Of a DNA stretch of 64,000 nucleotides, positions 56,154 through 64,000 are shown one piece after another. The stretch covers positions 62,001 through 126,000 of the forward strand of contig CABZCF010000001.1 of assembly GCA_902524235.1 (NCBI GenBank), given 5' to 3'. Under the pieces are notes generated by a model that was given only the letters and a program-made list of their open reading frames with translations, was not told the origin of the DNA and did no database searches. Positions within the stretch are counted from its first letter, which is position 1. The number at the start of each line of letters is the position of its first letter. The stretch comes from an uncultured Pelagibacteraceae bacterium (GTDB lineage Bacteria; Pseudomonadota; Alphaproteobacteria; Pelagibacterales; Pelagibacteraceae). The translations under genes were made by a program, and so were the position numbers.

Positions 56154-56170
56154 ATTATAACTATTCTAAA
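56154..56170 (-). promoter_or_regulatory. ICE-like Irr operator candidate upstream of katG
   Basis: ATTATAA-CTA-TTCTAAA. Read on the minus strand this is TTTAGAA-N3-TTATAAT; the first half is identical to the alphaproteobacterial iron control element TTTAGAA-N3-TTCTAAA and the second matches at five of seven positions. It ends 7 bp before the katG start codon, where a bound repressor would block transcription or translation. Confidence 0.5.
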
Positions 56171-56175
56171 GTAAT

Positions 56176-56192
56176 AATCAAGTGCGTTGATT
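56176..56192. promoter_or_regulatory. inverted repeat AATCAA-GTGCG-TTGATT upstream of katG
   Basis: Perfect 6-5-6 inverted repeat in the 71-bp spacer between the Fur-family gene and katG, next to the ICE-like element. The left half is part of the 10-mer ATAATCAAGT (56174-56183), which recurs in the Fur-fabA spacer (56676-56685). Confidence 0.4.
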
Positions 56193-56216
56193 TGAAATTA
56201 TTTATTTTATTTCAAA
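56191..56216. repeat. 8-bp inverted repeat just after the Fur-family stop codon
   Basis: TTTGAAAT and ATTTCAAA separated by 10 A/T bases, starting 2 bp beyond the stop. It could form a transcript-end hairpin for the regulator gene, but no U-tract follows on the minus strand, so read-through into katG remains likely. Confidence 0.4.
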
Positions 56217-56218
56217 GA

Positions 56219-56632
56219 TTAAATGTTTTGTAATTTGACTAGGACTTCTATAGATTTTATTTTCTTACCAGGAATTTTTCTATTAATTTTTACTGGTTCA
56301 ACTTCACTATCGTGTATATCAATTAATTGATCCTTATCAACATCGTAGAAATGATGATGGTCAGAAACATTTGTATCATAATAACTTTGTTCGGAATTTA
56401 CTGCGATCTGCTTTAAGTATCCCTTGCCTAAAAAGGCATGCACCGTGTTATATATTGTAGCTAAAGAAATTTTTTCATTTGTTTTTTGTGCAATAATTTT
56501 TGAAAGGTCGTTAATGGAAAAATGAAAGGTTTCTTTCCCACCAAATAAAATTTCACAGATCTTTATTCTTTGCTTTGTTGGCCTTAAGCCAGAATTTCTG
56601 AGTTTTGCAACAAAATCAAGGTTATTGCTCAT
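56219..56632 (-). CDS. Fur-family regulator, Irr-like
   Basis: 137 residues from ATG at 56632 (MSNNLDFVAKLRNSGLRPTKQRI). Winged helix with TIYNTVHAFLGKGYLKQI (59-76), close to the Irr recognition helix, and a metal/heme-site cluster DHHHFYDV (91-98). No CXXC zinc motif is present, as in Irr and unlike Fur/PerR. A frame extension to 56683 (TTG) or 56677 (ATG) adds hydrophobic residues before the domain and is less likely, since it would bury the 56676-56685 repeat. It is divergent from fabA and precedes katG. Irr proteins respond to heme/iron. Confidence 0.85.
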   Translation of the reverse strand: MSNNLDFVAKLRNSGLRPTKQRIKICEILFGGKETFHFSINDLSKIIAQKTNEKISLATIYNTVHAFLGKGYLKQIAVNSEQSYYDTNVSDHHHFYDVDKDQLIDIHDSEVEPVKINRKIPGKKIKSIEVLVKLQNI

Positions 56633-56675
56633 TATTAATAAACTTATCTTGGAGAAATTTATATTAAATTGTGCC

Positions 56676-56685
56676 ATAATCAAGT
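56676..56685. repeat. second copy of ATAATCAAGT, in the Fur-fabA spacer
   Basis: Identical to the 10-mer at 56174-56183 upstream of katG. It lies 44 bp before the Fur-family ATG and 18 bp before the fabA ATG, so it could be an autoregulatory half-site. Confidence 0.35.
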
Positions 56686-56702
56686 ACTAAGATATTTTGT
56701 TA

Positions 56703-57203
56703 ATGAAGAAAAATTCCTTCAATTATAAAGACTTAATTAACTGCGCTAATGGCGAACTTTTTGGACCTGGAAACGCAAAACTTCCTTCTCCGCCAATGCT
56801 TATGTTTGACAGAATCACAGAAATTAAAGAAAATACAGGAGAATTTAAAAAGGGTATTATAAAAGCTGAATTAGATATTAAAGATGAACTTTGGTTTTTT
56901 GATTGTCATTTTAAAGAAGATCCAGTAATGCCAGGTTGTTTGGGGTTAGATGCAATGTGGCAATTGGTTGGTTTTTATTTAGGATGGCTTGGTAATCCTG
57001 GTAGAGGAAGAGCATTAGGAGTTAACAGTGTTAAGTTTACAGGAGAGGTGCTCAAAAACTGCAAAACTGCTTTTTATCAAATCGATATGAAGAGAATACT
57101 TATTAAAGAAGGTACAACAGTAGGTCTTGCAAACGGAATTTTGATGGCAGATGGAAAAAAAATTTATAATGCTGAAAATTTAAAAGTAGGATTATTCAAA
57201 TAA
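56703..57203 (+). CDS. fabA: 3-hydroxydecanoyl-ACP dehydratase/isomerase
   Basis: Introduces the cis double bond of unsaturated fatty acids. 166 residues from the ATG at 56703 (an upstream TTG is in frame but adds only two residues). Catalytic His in [25 protein letters not shown] (about 69-93), with the conserved Asp in the following helix, and the GxRALG-like [13 protein letters not shown] loop. Its stop overlaps the fabB ATG by one base. Confidence 0.96.
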   Translation: MKKNSFNYKDLINCANGELFGPGNAKLPSPPMLMFDRITEIKENTGEFKKGIIKAELDIKDELWFFDCHFKEDPVMPGCLGLDAMWQLVGFYLGWLGNPGRGRALGVNSVKFTGEVLKNCKTAFYQIDMKRILIKEGTTVGLANGILMADGKKIYNAENLKVGLFK

Positions 57204-58414
57204 TGAAAAGAGTTGTTGTCACAGGTATTGGTGTTGTTTCTTGTTTAGGAAATAATCAAGAAGAAGTTTATCAATCTTTGTTAAATTCCAAGTCAGGAAT
57301 AACTTTTTCGGAGGAATATAAAGAGTACAATTTAAAAAGTCATGTACACGGTAAACCAAATATTAAACTTGAAGACCATGTTGACAGAAAATTTATAAGG
57401 TTTATGGGCCCTGGATCTGCTTACAACTATATTTCAATGGCAGAGGCAGTGAAAGACTCTGGATTAGAGGAAAAAGAAGTTAGTAATATTTCTACAGGTA
57501 TGATAATGGGTTCCGGAGGTCCATCAATAGAAAATGTAATTTTAGCGGCAGATAAGACAAGAGAAAAAAGTCCAAAAAGAATGGGTCCTTTTGTTGTACC
57601 AAGAACCATGTCAAGTACAGCTTCAGCTACTTTGGCTGTACCTTTTAAAATTAAAGGTGTTAATTATACAATTAGCTCTGCTTGCGCAACAAGCGGTCAT
57701 TGTATTGGAAATGCGATGGAATTAATTCAATTAGGTAAACAAAATATTATATTTGCAGGCGGAAGTGATGAAGTTCATTTTGCTATGACTGCTATGTTCG
57801 ATGCAATGACAGCTCTTTCTTCAAAGTATAACGATACGCCAGAAAAAGCATCTAGACCTTACGATAAAACTAGAGATGGATTTGTTATATCAGGTGGTGG
57901 AGGAGTTTTAGTATTAGAGGAATACGAACACGCAAAATCAAGAGGTGCTAAAATTTATGCAGAGATTACTGGTTATGGTGCTACTTCAGATGGATACGAC
58001 ATGGTAGCTCCATCTGGTGAAGGAGCAGTTAGATGTATGCAAATGGCGTTAAATACCTCTAAGAACAAAATTGATTATATTAATACTCATGGAACCTCAA
58101 CACCCGTAGGTGACATAACAGAATTGAAAGCTGTGGGAAAAGTATTTAATGATTATAAACCTAAAATAAGTTCTACGAAATCACTAGCGGGCCACTCACT
58201 TGGTGCTACCTCTGTTCATGAGGCAGTTTATAGTATAATTATGATGAAAAATAATTTTATTGCAGCCTCAGCTAACATTGCTGATATGGACGACGAAGCA
58301 AAAAATTATCCTATTGTCACAAAAGTAGAAAAAGGCATTAATTTAGATTCAGTTATGTCTAACAGTTTTGGTTTTGGAGGAACAAACGCAACATTAGTTT
58401 TTGAGAAAGTTTAA
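57203..58414 (+). CDS. fabB: 3-oxoacyl-ACP synthase I
   Basis: Elongating condensing enzyme that works with FabA in unsaturated fatty-acid synthesis. 403 residues. Catalytic Cys in [14 protein letters not shown] (about 156-169), the two His in [11 protein letters not shown] and [14 protein letters not shown], and [13 protein letters not shown] at the end. Paired with fabA, which supports FabB rather than FabF. Confidence 0.95.
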   Translation: MKRVVVTGIGVVSCLGNNQEEVYQSLLNSKSGITFSEEYKEYNLKSHVHGKPNIKLEDHVDRKFIRFMGPGSAYNYISMAEAVKDSGLEEKEVSNISTGMIMGSGGPSIENVILAADKTREKSPKRMGPFVVPRTMSSTASATLAVPFKIKGVNYTISSACATSGHCIGNAMELIQLGKQNIIFAGGSDEVHFAMTAMFDAMTALSSKYNDTPEKASRPYDKTRDGFVISGGGGVLVLEEYEHAKSRGAKIYAEITGYGATSDGYDMVAPSGEGAVRCMQMALNTSKNKIDYINTHGTSTPVGDITELKAVGKVFNDYKPKISSTKSLAGHSLGATSVHEAVYSIIMMKNNFIAASANIADMDDEAKNYPIVTKVEKGINLDSVMSNSFGFGGTNATLVFEKV

Positions 58415-58417
58415 ATT

Positions 58418-59203
58418 ATGAGTTTAATGGAAGGTAAAAAAGGTCTTGTTATGGGTGTCGCAAATGAAAGATCCATAGCCTGGGGAATTGCGCAAAAACT
58501 TTCTGAATCTGGGGCAGAGCTTGCATTCACTTATTTAGGAGATGCATTGAAAAAAAGGGTTATTCCATTAGCAGAAAAATTAAACTCAAATTTAACATTT
58601 AGCTGCGACGTAGAAAGAAAAGATGAAGTTATTAAGTTATTTGAAGATATAAAATCAAAATGGGGACAATTAGATTTTGTTGTACATGCAATAGCGTTTT
58701 CAGATAAATCTGAATTATCAGGAGAATATCTTAATACATCAAGAGAAAATTTTTTAAGAAGTATGTTAATTTCATGTTTTTCTTTTACAGAGGTTGCTAA
58801 AGAAGCGTCTAAAATTATGAATAAAAATGGAAGTTTGGTAACACTTAGTTATGAAGCAAGTAAAGCAATTCCTAACTACAACGTTATGGGTGTTTGTAAA
58901 GCAGCTTTAGAGGCGAGTGTCAAATATTTAGCCCGAGATCTTGGATCAAAAGGTATACGAGTAAATGCTATAAGTGCTGGTCCAATAAAAACACTTGCGG
59001 CATCAGCGATTGGTGATGCTAAATTTCTTTATAAATGGAATGCTGATCATTCTTTTTTAAGGAGAAATGTCGATAATATGGATGTTGGTAATTCTGCTTT
59101 ATATTTATTAAGTGATATGGCAGGAGGGGTTACTGGTGAAATTCATTATGTAGATGCAGGTTATAACAAAGTGGGAATGCCAGATCCAAAAAATATCTCT
59201 TAA
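58418..59203 (+). CDS. fabI: enoyl-ACP reductase (NADH)
   Basis: Last reduction of each fatty-acid elongation round. 261 residues, SDR fold of the FabI type: GVANERSIAWGIAQKL (13-28), and SYEASKAIPNYNVMGVCKAALE (about 144-165) with catalytic Tyr and Lys spaced YX6K. Follows fabB after 3 bp; completes a fabA-fabB-fabI operon. Confidence 0.96.
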   Translation: MSLMEGKKGLVMGVANERSIAWGIAQKLSESGAELAFTYLGDALKKRVIPLAEKLNSNLTFSCDVERKDEVIKLFEDIKSKWGQLDFVVHAIAFSDKSELSGEYLNTSRENFLRSMLISCFSFTEVAKEASKIMNKNGSLVTLSYEASKAIPNYNVMGVCKAALEASVKYLARDLGSKGIRVNAISAGPIKTLAASAIGDAKFLYKWNADHSFLRRNVDNMDVGNSALYLLSDMAGGVTGEIHYVDAGYNKVGMPDPKNIS

Positions 59204-59206
59204 ATA

Positions 59207-59320
59207 ATGTCCAAAAGATATAGTGGAAAATCATTTAAAGACTCAAGTGTTAAAAAAAAACCGAAGTTATCACTTAAAGAAAAAAGAAAATTGAAAAAGG
59301 AAAAAAAGAGAAGAAATTAG
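59207..59320 (+). CDS. 37-residue basic micropeptide downstream of fabI
   Basis: ATG 3 nt after the fabI stop, opening MSKRYSGKSFKDSSVKKKPK; the frame closes with TAG at 59318. Nearly half of the residues are Lys or Arg, the second half forming a charged helix (LKEKRKLKKEKKRRN). Close coupling to fabI and a distinct Ser/Lys-rich composition favour a real gene. It ends 1 bp before the convergent 74-residue gene. No homologue is recognised. Confidence 0.55.
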   Translation: MSKRYSGKSFKDSSVKKKPKLSLKEKRKLKKEKKRRN

Positions 59321-59321
59321 T

Positions 59322-59546
59322 TTAACAACAGCCGCAGCTTTTTTTTTCTTTTTTTTTAACTTTATCTTTGTTCACATTCTCATTAAGTTTATTCTCTTCT
59401 ATTTCGGCAGACTGTTTTTCTTTTAAAATTTTGTCTTCAAAGTATGCATAAAGAGATGGGAAGCCTAGTTTAGTTGCTTTCTTTTGCTCATAATTTTTTC
59501 TTCCTTTAAGATTTTCAATTAATTTAATAATTTCTTGGTTTTCCAT
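59322..59546 (-). CDS. 74-residue hypothetical protein with CGCC tail
   Basis: Short charged protein opening MENQEIIKLIENLKGRKNYEQ, with a compact N-terminal region (KKATKLGFPSLYAYFEDKILKEK), a Glu/Asn/Lys-rich linker and a lysine run before the final CGCC. The terminal cysteines could bind metal or be modified. It lies 8 bp downstream of pnp on the same strand. No known family is recognised. Confidence 0.7.
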   Translation of the reverse strand: MENQEIIKLIENLKGRKNYEQKKATKLGFPSLYAYFEDKILKEKQSAEIEENKLNENVNKDKVKKKEKKSCGCC

Positions 59547-59554
59547 TTTTTTTC

Positions 59555-61627
59555 TTATATTGCTGCTTGTTTTATAGATAATTTAACCTTTCCCCTATCA
59601 AAACCAATTACTTTGACTTTTACTTCATCACCTTCTTTTACAACATCTGTAACTTTTGCTACTCTTTTATCTGCAAGTTCAGAAATATGAACAAGTCCAT
59701 CTTGTTTCCCTAAAAAATTTACAAATGCTCCAAATTCCATGATTTTCATGACTTTTCCATTGTAAATCTTATTCAATTCAGCTTTTGCAGTTAAGTCTTT
59801 AATCATCTGCATTGCTTTATTTCTAGACTCCTCATCTGGTGCTGAAACTGTCACTTCTCCATCATCGTTGACATCAACTTTAGCTCCAGATTTTTCAACT
59901 ATCTCTCTTATTGTTGCTCCACCTTTTCCGATAACAGTTGCTATATCTTTTTTATCAACATTTATTTTTTCCATTTTAGGAGTATGTTTTCCTACATCGT
60001 CTCTAGATTTAGATAAGGCCTTATTCATTTCACCTAATATGTGAATCCTTCCATCTTTAGCTTGTTTTAAAGCTTGCTCCATTATTTCGAATGTTATACC
60101 TGTTATTTTTATATCCATCTGAAGAGACGTTATCCCGTCTTTTGTACCAGCAACTTTAAAATCCATATCACCAAGATGGTCTTCGTCACCTAAAATATCA
60201 GATAAAACACTAAACTCGCTTCCTTCTTTTATTAATCCCATTGCAATTCCAGCCACTGGCTCTTTAATAGGTACTCCGGCATCCATTAATGCAAGTGATG
60301 AACCACAGACTGTTGCCATTGAGGACGATCCATTAGACTCGGTTATTTCAGATACTATTCTAAATGTATATGGAAAACTTTCTTTTGGAGGCAACGAGGA
60401 TTTTATCGCTCTCCATGCTAACTTACCGTGTCCAATTTCTCTTCTGCCTGTTCCAATTCTTCCTGTTTCACCAACTGAAAAAGGAGGAAAATTGTAATGA
60501 AGCATAAATCTTTCTTTTTGTAATCCATCTAAACTTTCAATTTTCTGCTCATCATCAGATGTTCCAAGAGTTGTTGTAACTATAGCTTGTGTTTCTCCTC
60601 TTGTAAAAAGAGCTGATCCATGAACCCTTGGTAGAAATCCTACTTCACACATAATCGGTCTTACATCAGATAAACCTCTTCCATCTATTCTGTTTTTATT
60701 TTTTAATATATCTGTCCTTACTATTCTTTTTTCTAGATTTTTAAGTTCTGAATTCACATCAAGATCTGTATAATTTTCATTTTCCTCAAAAATTTTTTTA
60801 GCTTTATCTGTTATTTCAGATATTTTATTAGATCTTTCTTGTTTATCTATAGTAGAGAATGCTTCTTTTAATTGATCGGTAAACTCTTCTTCAAGTTTTT
60901 TAGTAATTTCTGAAAGATCTTTTTTTTCTACGACCCAATCAGGCTTCTTACATTCTGCAGCAAGTTCATTTATCATATTAATTATTGGCACAAAACCTTC
61001 ATGTCCAAATTTTACTGCATTTAACATTTCCTCCTCATTTAATCCGTTAGCCTCGGACTCAACCATTAAAACCGCGTCTTTAGTACCTGCTACTACTAAA
61101 TCTAATTTTGAGTTTTTTAAATCTTCTTTTGATGGATTTAAAATATATTTACCATTTATAAAACCAACTCTAGATGCACCAACAGGGCCTAAGAAAGGCA
61201 TACCAGATATCGCCAACGCAGCAGAGGATGCAATTATAGACAATATATCGGCTTCATTCTCTCTATCATAAGAAATTACTGTTGGGAGAACTTGTACTTC
61301 GTTTTTAAATTCATCAGGGAACAAAGGTCTTATTGGTCGATCTATTAATCTTGATATTAAAGTTTCACTGTCAGTTGGTCTAGCTTCTCTTTTAAAATAA
61401 CCACCAGGTATTTTACCCGCTGCATAGTATTTTTCTTGATAATTTACAGATAAAGGAAAGTAGTCAATATCCGGGTTAACTTTTTTTGAACCAACCGCGG
61501 TTGCCAATACTACAGTTTCTCCACATGTTGCTATTATTGCTCCATCTGCCTGTCTTGCAATTTTTCCTGTTTCTAAACTTATTTTTTTTCCAGCAATTTC
61601 TATTTCTTTTTTTATAATTTTAAACAT
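59555..61627 (-). CDS. pnp: polyribonucleotide nucleotidyltransferase (PNPase)
   Basis: 3'-5' phosphorolytic exoribonuclease of the RNA degradosome. 690 residues: two RNase PH domains ([24 protein letters not shown] start; [15 protein letters not shown] in the second core), a KH domain ([15 protein letters not shown] about 568-582) and an S1 domain ([19 protein letters not shown] near 640). It follows rpsO immediately, the usual rpsO-pnp pair. Confidence 0.98.
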   Translation of the reverse strand: MFKIIKKEIEIAGKKISLETGKIARQADGAIIATCGETVVLATAVGSKKVNPDIDYFPLSVNYQEKYYAAGKIPGGYFKREARPTDSETLISRLIDRPIRPLFPDEFKNEVQVLPTVISYDRENEADILSIIASSAALAISGMPFLGPVGASRVGFINGKYILNPSKEDLKNSKLDLVVAGTKDAVLMVESEANGLNEEEMLNAVKFGHEGFVPIINMINELAAECKKPDWVVEKKDLSEITKKLEEEFTDQLKEAFSTIDKQERSNKISEITDKAKKIFEENENYTDLDVNSELKNLEKRIVRTDILKNKNRIDGRGLSDVRPIMCEVGFLPRVHGSALFTRGETQAIVTTTLGTSDDEQKIESLDGLQKERFMLHYNFPPFSVGETGRIGTGRREIGHGKLAWRAIKSSLPPKESFPYTFRIVSEITESNGSSSMATVCGSSLALMDAGVPIKEPVAGIAMGLIKEGSEFSVLSDILGDEDHLGDMDFKVAGTKDGITSLQMDIKITGITFEIMEQALKQAKDGRIHILGEMNKALSKSRDDVGKHTPKMEKINVDKKDIATVIGKGGATIREIVEKSGAKVDVNDDGEVTVSAPDEESRNKAMQMIKDLTAKAELNKIYNGKVMKIMEFGAFVNFLGKQDGLVHISELADKRVAKVTDVVKEGDEVKVKVIGFDRGKVKLSIKQAAI

Positions 61628-61873
61628 TTATTTCCTTAGATTTAATTTTGACAATACTTGTTTGTAAGCATCATTTTTATTTTTTTTGAGATACTGTAAT
61701 AATTTTTTTCTCTTATTGACTGCTTTAAGCAATCCTACAGAAGAATGTTTATCTTTTTTGTTGTTTTTTATATGCTTTGATAAATTTTCTATTTTATTAG
61801 TAAGTTGTGCAACTTGCACCTCGGAGGATCCAGTATCCTTTTCATGAATTGCTAATTCTTTTTTTTTATTCAT
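61628..61873 (-). CDS. rpsO: 30S ribosomal protein S15
   Basis: 81 residues, slightly shorter than the typical 88-89. [23 protein letters not shown] (13-35) and [20 protein letters not shown] (43-62) are the family signature. The stop is directly next to the pnp ATG. truB, often found between rbfA and rpsO, is missing here. Confidence 0.97.
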   Translation of the reverse strand: MNKKKELAIHEKDTGSSEVQVAQLTNKIENLSKHIKNNKKDKHSSVGLLKAVNKRKKLLQYLKKNKNDAYKQVLSKLNLRK

Positions 61874-61882
61874 TTATTCCTT

Positions 61883-62245
61883 TTACTTATTTGTTTGTTT
61901 TATTAAGTTTTCGATTTTCTCTGCATAGTCAAAAGACTCATCTTTAACAAATAAAATTTTTGGTAAAAATTTCATTGCTACCTTTTTTGACAAAACTTTT
62001 CTTATTACAAATGAGAATTCTTTTAATTTATCAACAGCTTCATTCGAGTCTTTACCACCTAGCGGTAAAACAAATGCTTTTGCCGTTTTTAAATCTGGAC
62101 TCATTCTTACTTCTGTAACTGTTATTTCTTTTGTTTCTAGGTTTGGTAATTTTGCTTCATCTCTAATAAAAATCATGCTTAAAGCCTGTTTTATCATTTC
62201 TCCAACTCTTAATTGTCTCTGCGAGACGGGCTTACTATTTTTCAT
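61883..62245 (-). CDS. rbfA: ribosome-binding factor A
   Basis: 16S rRNA maturation factor, 120 residues, single KH-like domain. RQLRVGEMIKQALSMIF at the start and VTEVRMSPDLKTAKAFVLPLGG about 43-64 are typical. ATG overlaps the infB stop by 4 bp, giving translational coupling infB-rbfA. Confidence 0.95.
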   Translation of the reverse strand: MKNSKPVSQRQLRVGEMIKQALSMIFIRDEAKLPNLETKEITVTEVRMSPDLKTAKAFVLPLGGKDSNEAVDKLKEFSFVIRKVLSKKVAMKFLPKILFVKDESFDYAEKIENLIKQTNK

Positions 62246-64000
62246 TGTATAGATCTTTCTAGAATTTTTGAGCTATATACCTCAATAATGTCTTTTTTCT
62301 GAAAATCACTAAAATCCTTTAAGGTAATACCGCATTCAAGTCCAGCGGAAACTTGTTTGGCTTGGTTTTTTTCTCTAAAAATAGACCCTATTTTACCATT
62401 GAACACAATACTACCATCTCTTATTACTCTTGCGCTAGAGTCTTGTATAATCTCACCCTCTAAAACCTTTGAACCTGCAACTTTACCAACTTTTGAAACC
62501 TTAAATATTTCAAGTATCTCAGCTGAACCTATAATGTTTTCCTCAACATCAGGCGTTAACAATCCAGACATTTTATTTTTTATATAATCAATTACTTCAT
62601 AAATAATATTATATGAATTGATCGTTATTTTTTCTTGCTCAGCCAATTTTTTAGCTTCTTTTGTTGGTTTTACATTAAATGCTATTAATATTGCGCTTGA
62701 AGCTTTTGCCAATGTCACATCTGTTTCTGTTATCATACCAATGTCAGATAATATTATTTTTGGAGAAACCTCATCGTGCTTAATATTAGATATTGCATTT
62801 TTAATTGCTTCAGAGGATCCATGAACATCCGATTTAATTATAATATTTAACTCCTCTATTTTATTTTCTTTAAATGTAAATTCTTTATTGATAATAGATA
62901 ATGGATTTTTTCCTTCTTTGTGCTCCTGTAATCTTGAATTACTTATTGATTTAGCCTCTTTTTCATTTTTTAAAACAATAAAATCATCTCCAGCTTTAGC
63001 CGCTCCATTAATACCCAAAATTTCTACAGGAGTTGCTGGTAACGCTATGTCCACGCTATCACCTTTATCATTAACTATTGCTCTTACTTTGCCCCATTTT
63101 AGGCCGCTGACAAAATAATCTCCTTTTTTTAACGTACCAGATGTAACTATAGTGCTTACAACAGGCCCCCGTCCGGTGTCAATCTTTGACTCAAGCACAA
63201 TTCCTTTTGCCGATTTTTCAAAATTTGTTTTTAGATCAACCATTTCTGCCTGAAGAAGAACAGCTTCAATTAATTTATCTAAATTTTTTTGAGTTTTTGT
63301 TGATATATCGACCATAAGAGTATCACCTGACATCTCCTCTGAAATTAATTCGTATTCAAGTAATTGATTTCTGACATTTGATGGATTCGCTTCTGGCAAG
63401 TCACATTTGTTAATCGCAACTACAATTGGCACCTTTGCAGCTTTAGCATGTTTAATTGACTCCACTGTTTGTGGTTTTACACCATCATCTGCTGCAACAA
63501 CTAGAATTACTATATCAGTTAATTTTGAACCTCTAGCTCTCATTTCTGTAAAGGCTGCATGACCCGGTGTATCTATAAAAGTAATATTATTATTCTTATA
63601 ATTGATTTGATAAGCACCAATATGTTGTGTGATGCCGCCGTATTCTCCATCAATAACTTTCGTATTCCTTAACGAGTCTAAAACCGATGTTTTGCCGTGA
63701 TCAACATGCCCCATAACTGTTATAATTGGAGGTCTATTCTTCAGGTTTTCGTTTTTATCTTCTATAATTTTGTCAATAATCTCATCTGTTTTTTGTTCTC
63801 TTAAAGGTATATGTCCAAACTCTTTTACAAGATATTCTGCTGTATCCTCGTCTATTGTATGATTTATTGTAACTGTTAGGCCAATACCTAATAAATGTTT
63901 AATAATGTTACTAGATTGCTCTGCCATTCTATTAGCAAGCTCTCTTATTGTTATTACCTTTGGAATTTTTATTTCTCTTTTAATTTGCTTGGTTTCATTT
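62242..64000 (-). CDS. infB: translation initiation factor IF-2 (5' part beyond window)
   Basis: GTPase delivering initiator tRNA. The frame is open to the window edge and the N-terminal part is missing; the first visible residues read IKIPKVITIRELANRMAEQS, the IF2_N domain. G1 GHVDHGKTSV, G3 DTPGHAAFTEMRARG and G4 NKCDLP are present, followed by the EF-Tu-like and C1/C2 domains ending IEVYSSKILERSIQ. The apparent ATG at 63927 (MAEQSS) is internal, not the start. Confidence 0.98.
   Translation of the reverse strand, partial: NETKQIKREIKIPKVITIRELANRMAEQSSNIIKHLLGIGLTVTINHTIDEDTAEYLVKEFGHIPLREQKTDEIIDKIIEDKNENLKNRPPIITVMGHVDHGKTSVLDSLRNTKVIDGEYGGITQHIGAYQINYKNNNITFIDTPGHAAFTEMRARGSKLTDIVILVVAADDGVKPQTVESIKHAKAAKVPIVVAINKCDLPEANPSNVRNQLLEYELISEEMSGDTLMVDISTKTQKNLDKLIEAVLLQAEMVDLKTNFEKSAKGIVLESKIDTGRGPVVSTIVTSGTLKKGDYFVSGLKWGKVRAIVNDKGDSVDIALPATPVEILGINGAAKAGDDFIVLKNEKEAKSISNSRLQEHKEGKNPLSIINKEFTFKENKIEELNIIIKSDVHGSSEAIKNAISNIKHDEVSPKIILSDIGMITETDVTLAKASSAILIAFNVKPTKEAKKLAEQEKITINSYNIIYEVIDYIKNKMSGLLTPDVEENIIGSAEILEIFKVSKVGKVAGSKVLEGEIIQDSSARVIRDGSIVFNGKIGSIFREKNQAKQVSAGLECGITLKDFSDFQKKDIIEVYSSKILERSIQ

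Overview
The window is about 64 kb of visibly very AT-rich, extremely compact bacterial DNA. Genes abut or overlap by 1-30 bp, TAATG and ATGA stop/start overlaps are common, and almost no intergenic stretch exceeds 200 bp. Streamlining, small size of most genes, and an alphaproteobacterial gene set (SUV3-like helicase/fdxA/CarD block, argH-lptM-lysA divergent from a TlpA thioredoxin, Coq7, UbiE-UbiB, Irr-like Fur regulator, FabA/FabB/FabI) point to the SAR11 clade (Pelagibacterales). This assignment is by recognition, not by a database search.

Layout. 1-457: start of gyrB (minus). 637-726: tRNA-Ser(GGA). 731-5077: a small accessory glycan island (GT2, NAD-dependent epimerase, GT17-like transferase, SAM methyltransferase, GT61-like transferase). 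5080-7089: PQQ-type beta-propeller dehydrogenase. 7106-16636 (minus): lepA, then the translation operon GT4-thrS-infC-rpmI-rplT-pheS-pheT. 16679-17434: alpha/beta hydrolase. 17431-23363: gltD-gltB (glutamate synthase). 23540-30306: uppP, EamA transporter, a gamma-butyrobetaine-hydroxylase-like dioxygenase, thiolase, tRNA-Arg(ACG), hotdog thioesterase, a tiny membrane peptide and acetoacetyl-CoA synthetase. 30471-34495: SUV3-like helicase, TerB-like protein, 7Fe ferredoxin, CarD with a lysine-rich N-terminus. 34494-34705: a 23-residue almost purely Lys/Arg peptide gene with promoter-like sequence, ribosome binding site and terminator. 34816-38863: long-chain acyl-CoA ligase, tRNA-Leu(CAA), YqaA, DsbB, Coq7, HNH nuclease. 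38917-43561: esterase with an apparent frameshift, TlpA, argH, lptM, lysA, plsC. 43558-47567: dnaN, dnaA, a 319-bp gap, rpsT, mutM. 47598-52718: ubiE, ubiB, coaBC, dut, a ThiF/MoeB-like protein and an SH3 protein. 52744-56632: 10-TM permease, katG, Irr-like Fur. 56703-59320: fabA-fabB-fabI plus a basic 37-residue peptide. 59322-64000 (minus): small CGCC-tailed protein, pnp, rpsO, rbfA, infB (cut by the window edge).

Most of the window is core housekeeping: translation (lepA, thrS, infC, L35, L20, PheST, S20, S15, IF2, RbfA), replication (DnaA, beta clamp, gyrase), nitrogen assimilation, fatty-acid synthesis, ubiquinone synthesis and nucleotide/CoA metabolism. I found no insertion sequence, prophage, CRISPR array or rRNA gene. 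The most interesting non-routine items are the 23-residue poly-basic peptide gene with its dedicated transcription signals, the homopolymer frameshift in the esterase, the glycan island, several micro-ORFs too short for ordinary annotation, and palindromic operator candidates upstream of katG and of acetoacetyl-CoA synthetase.
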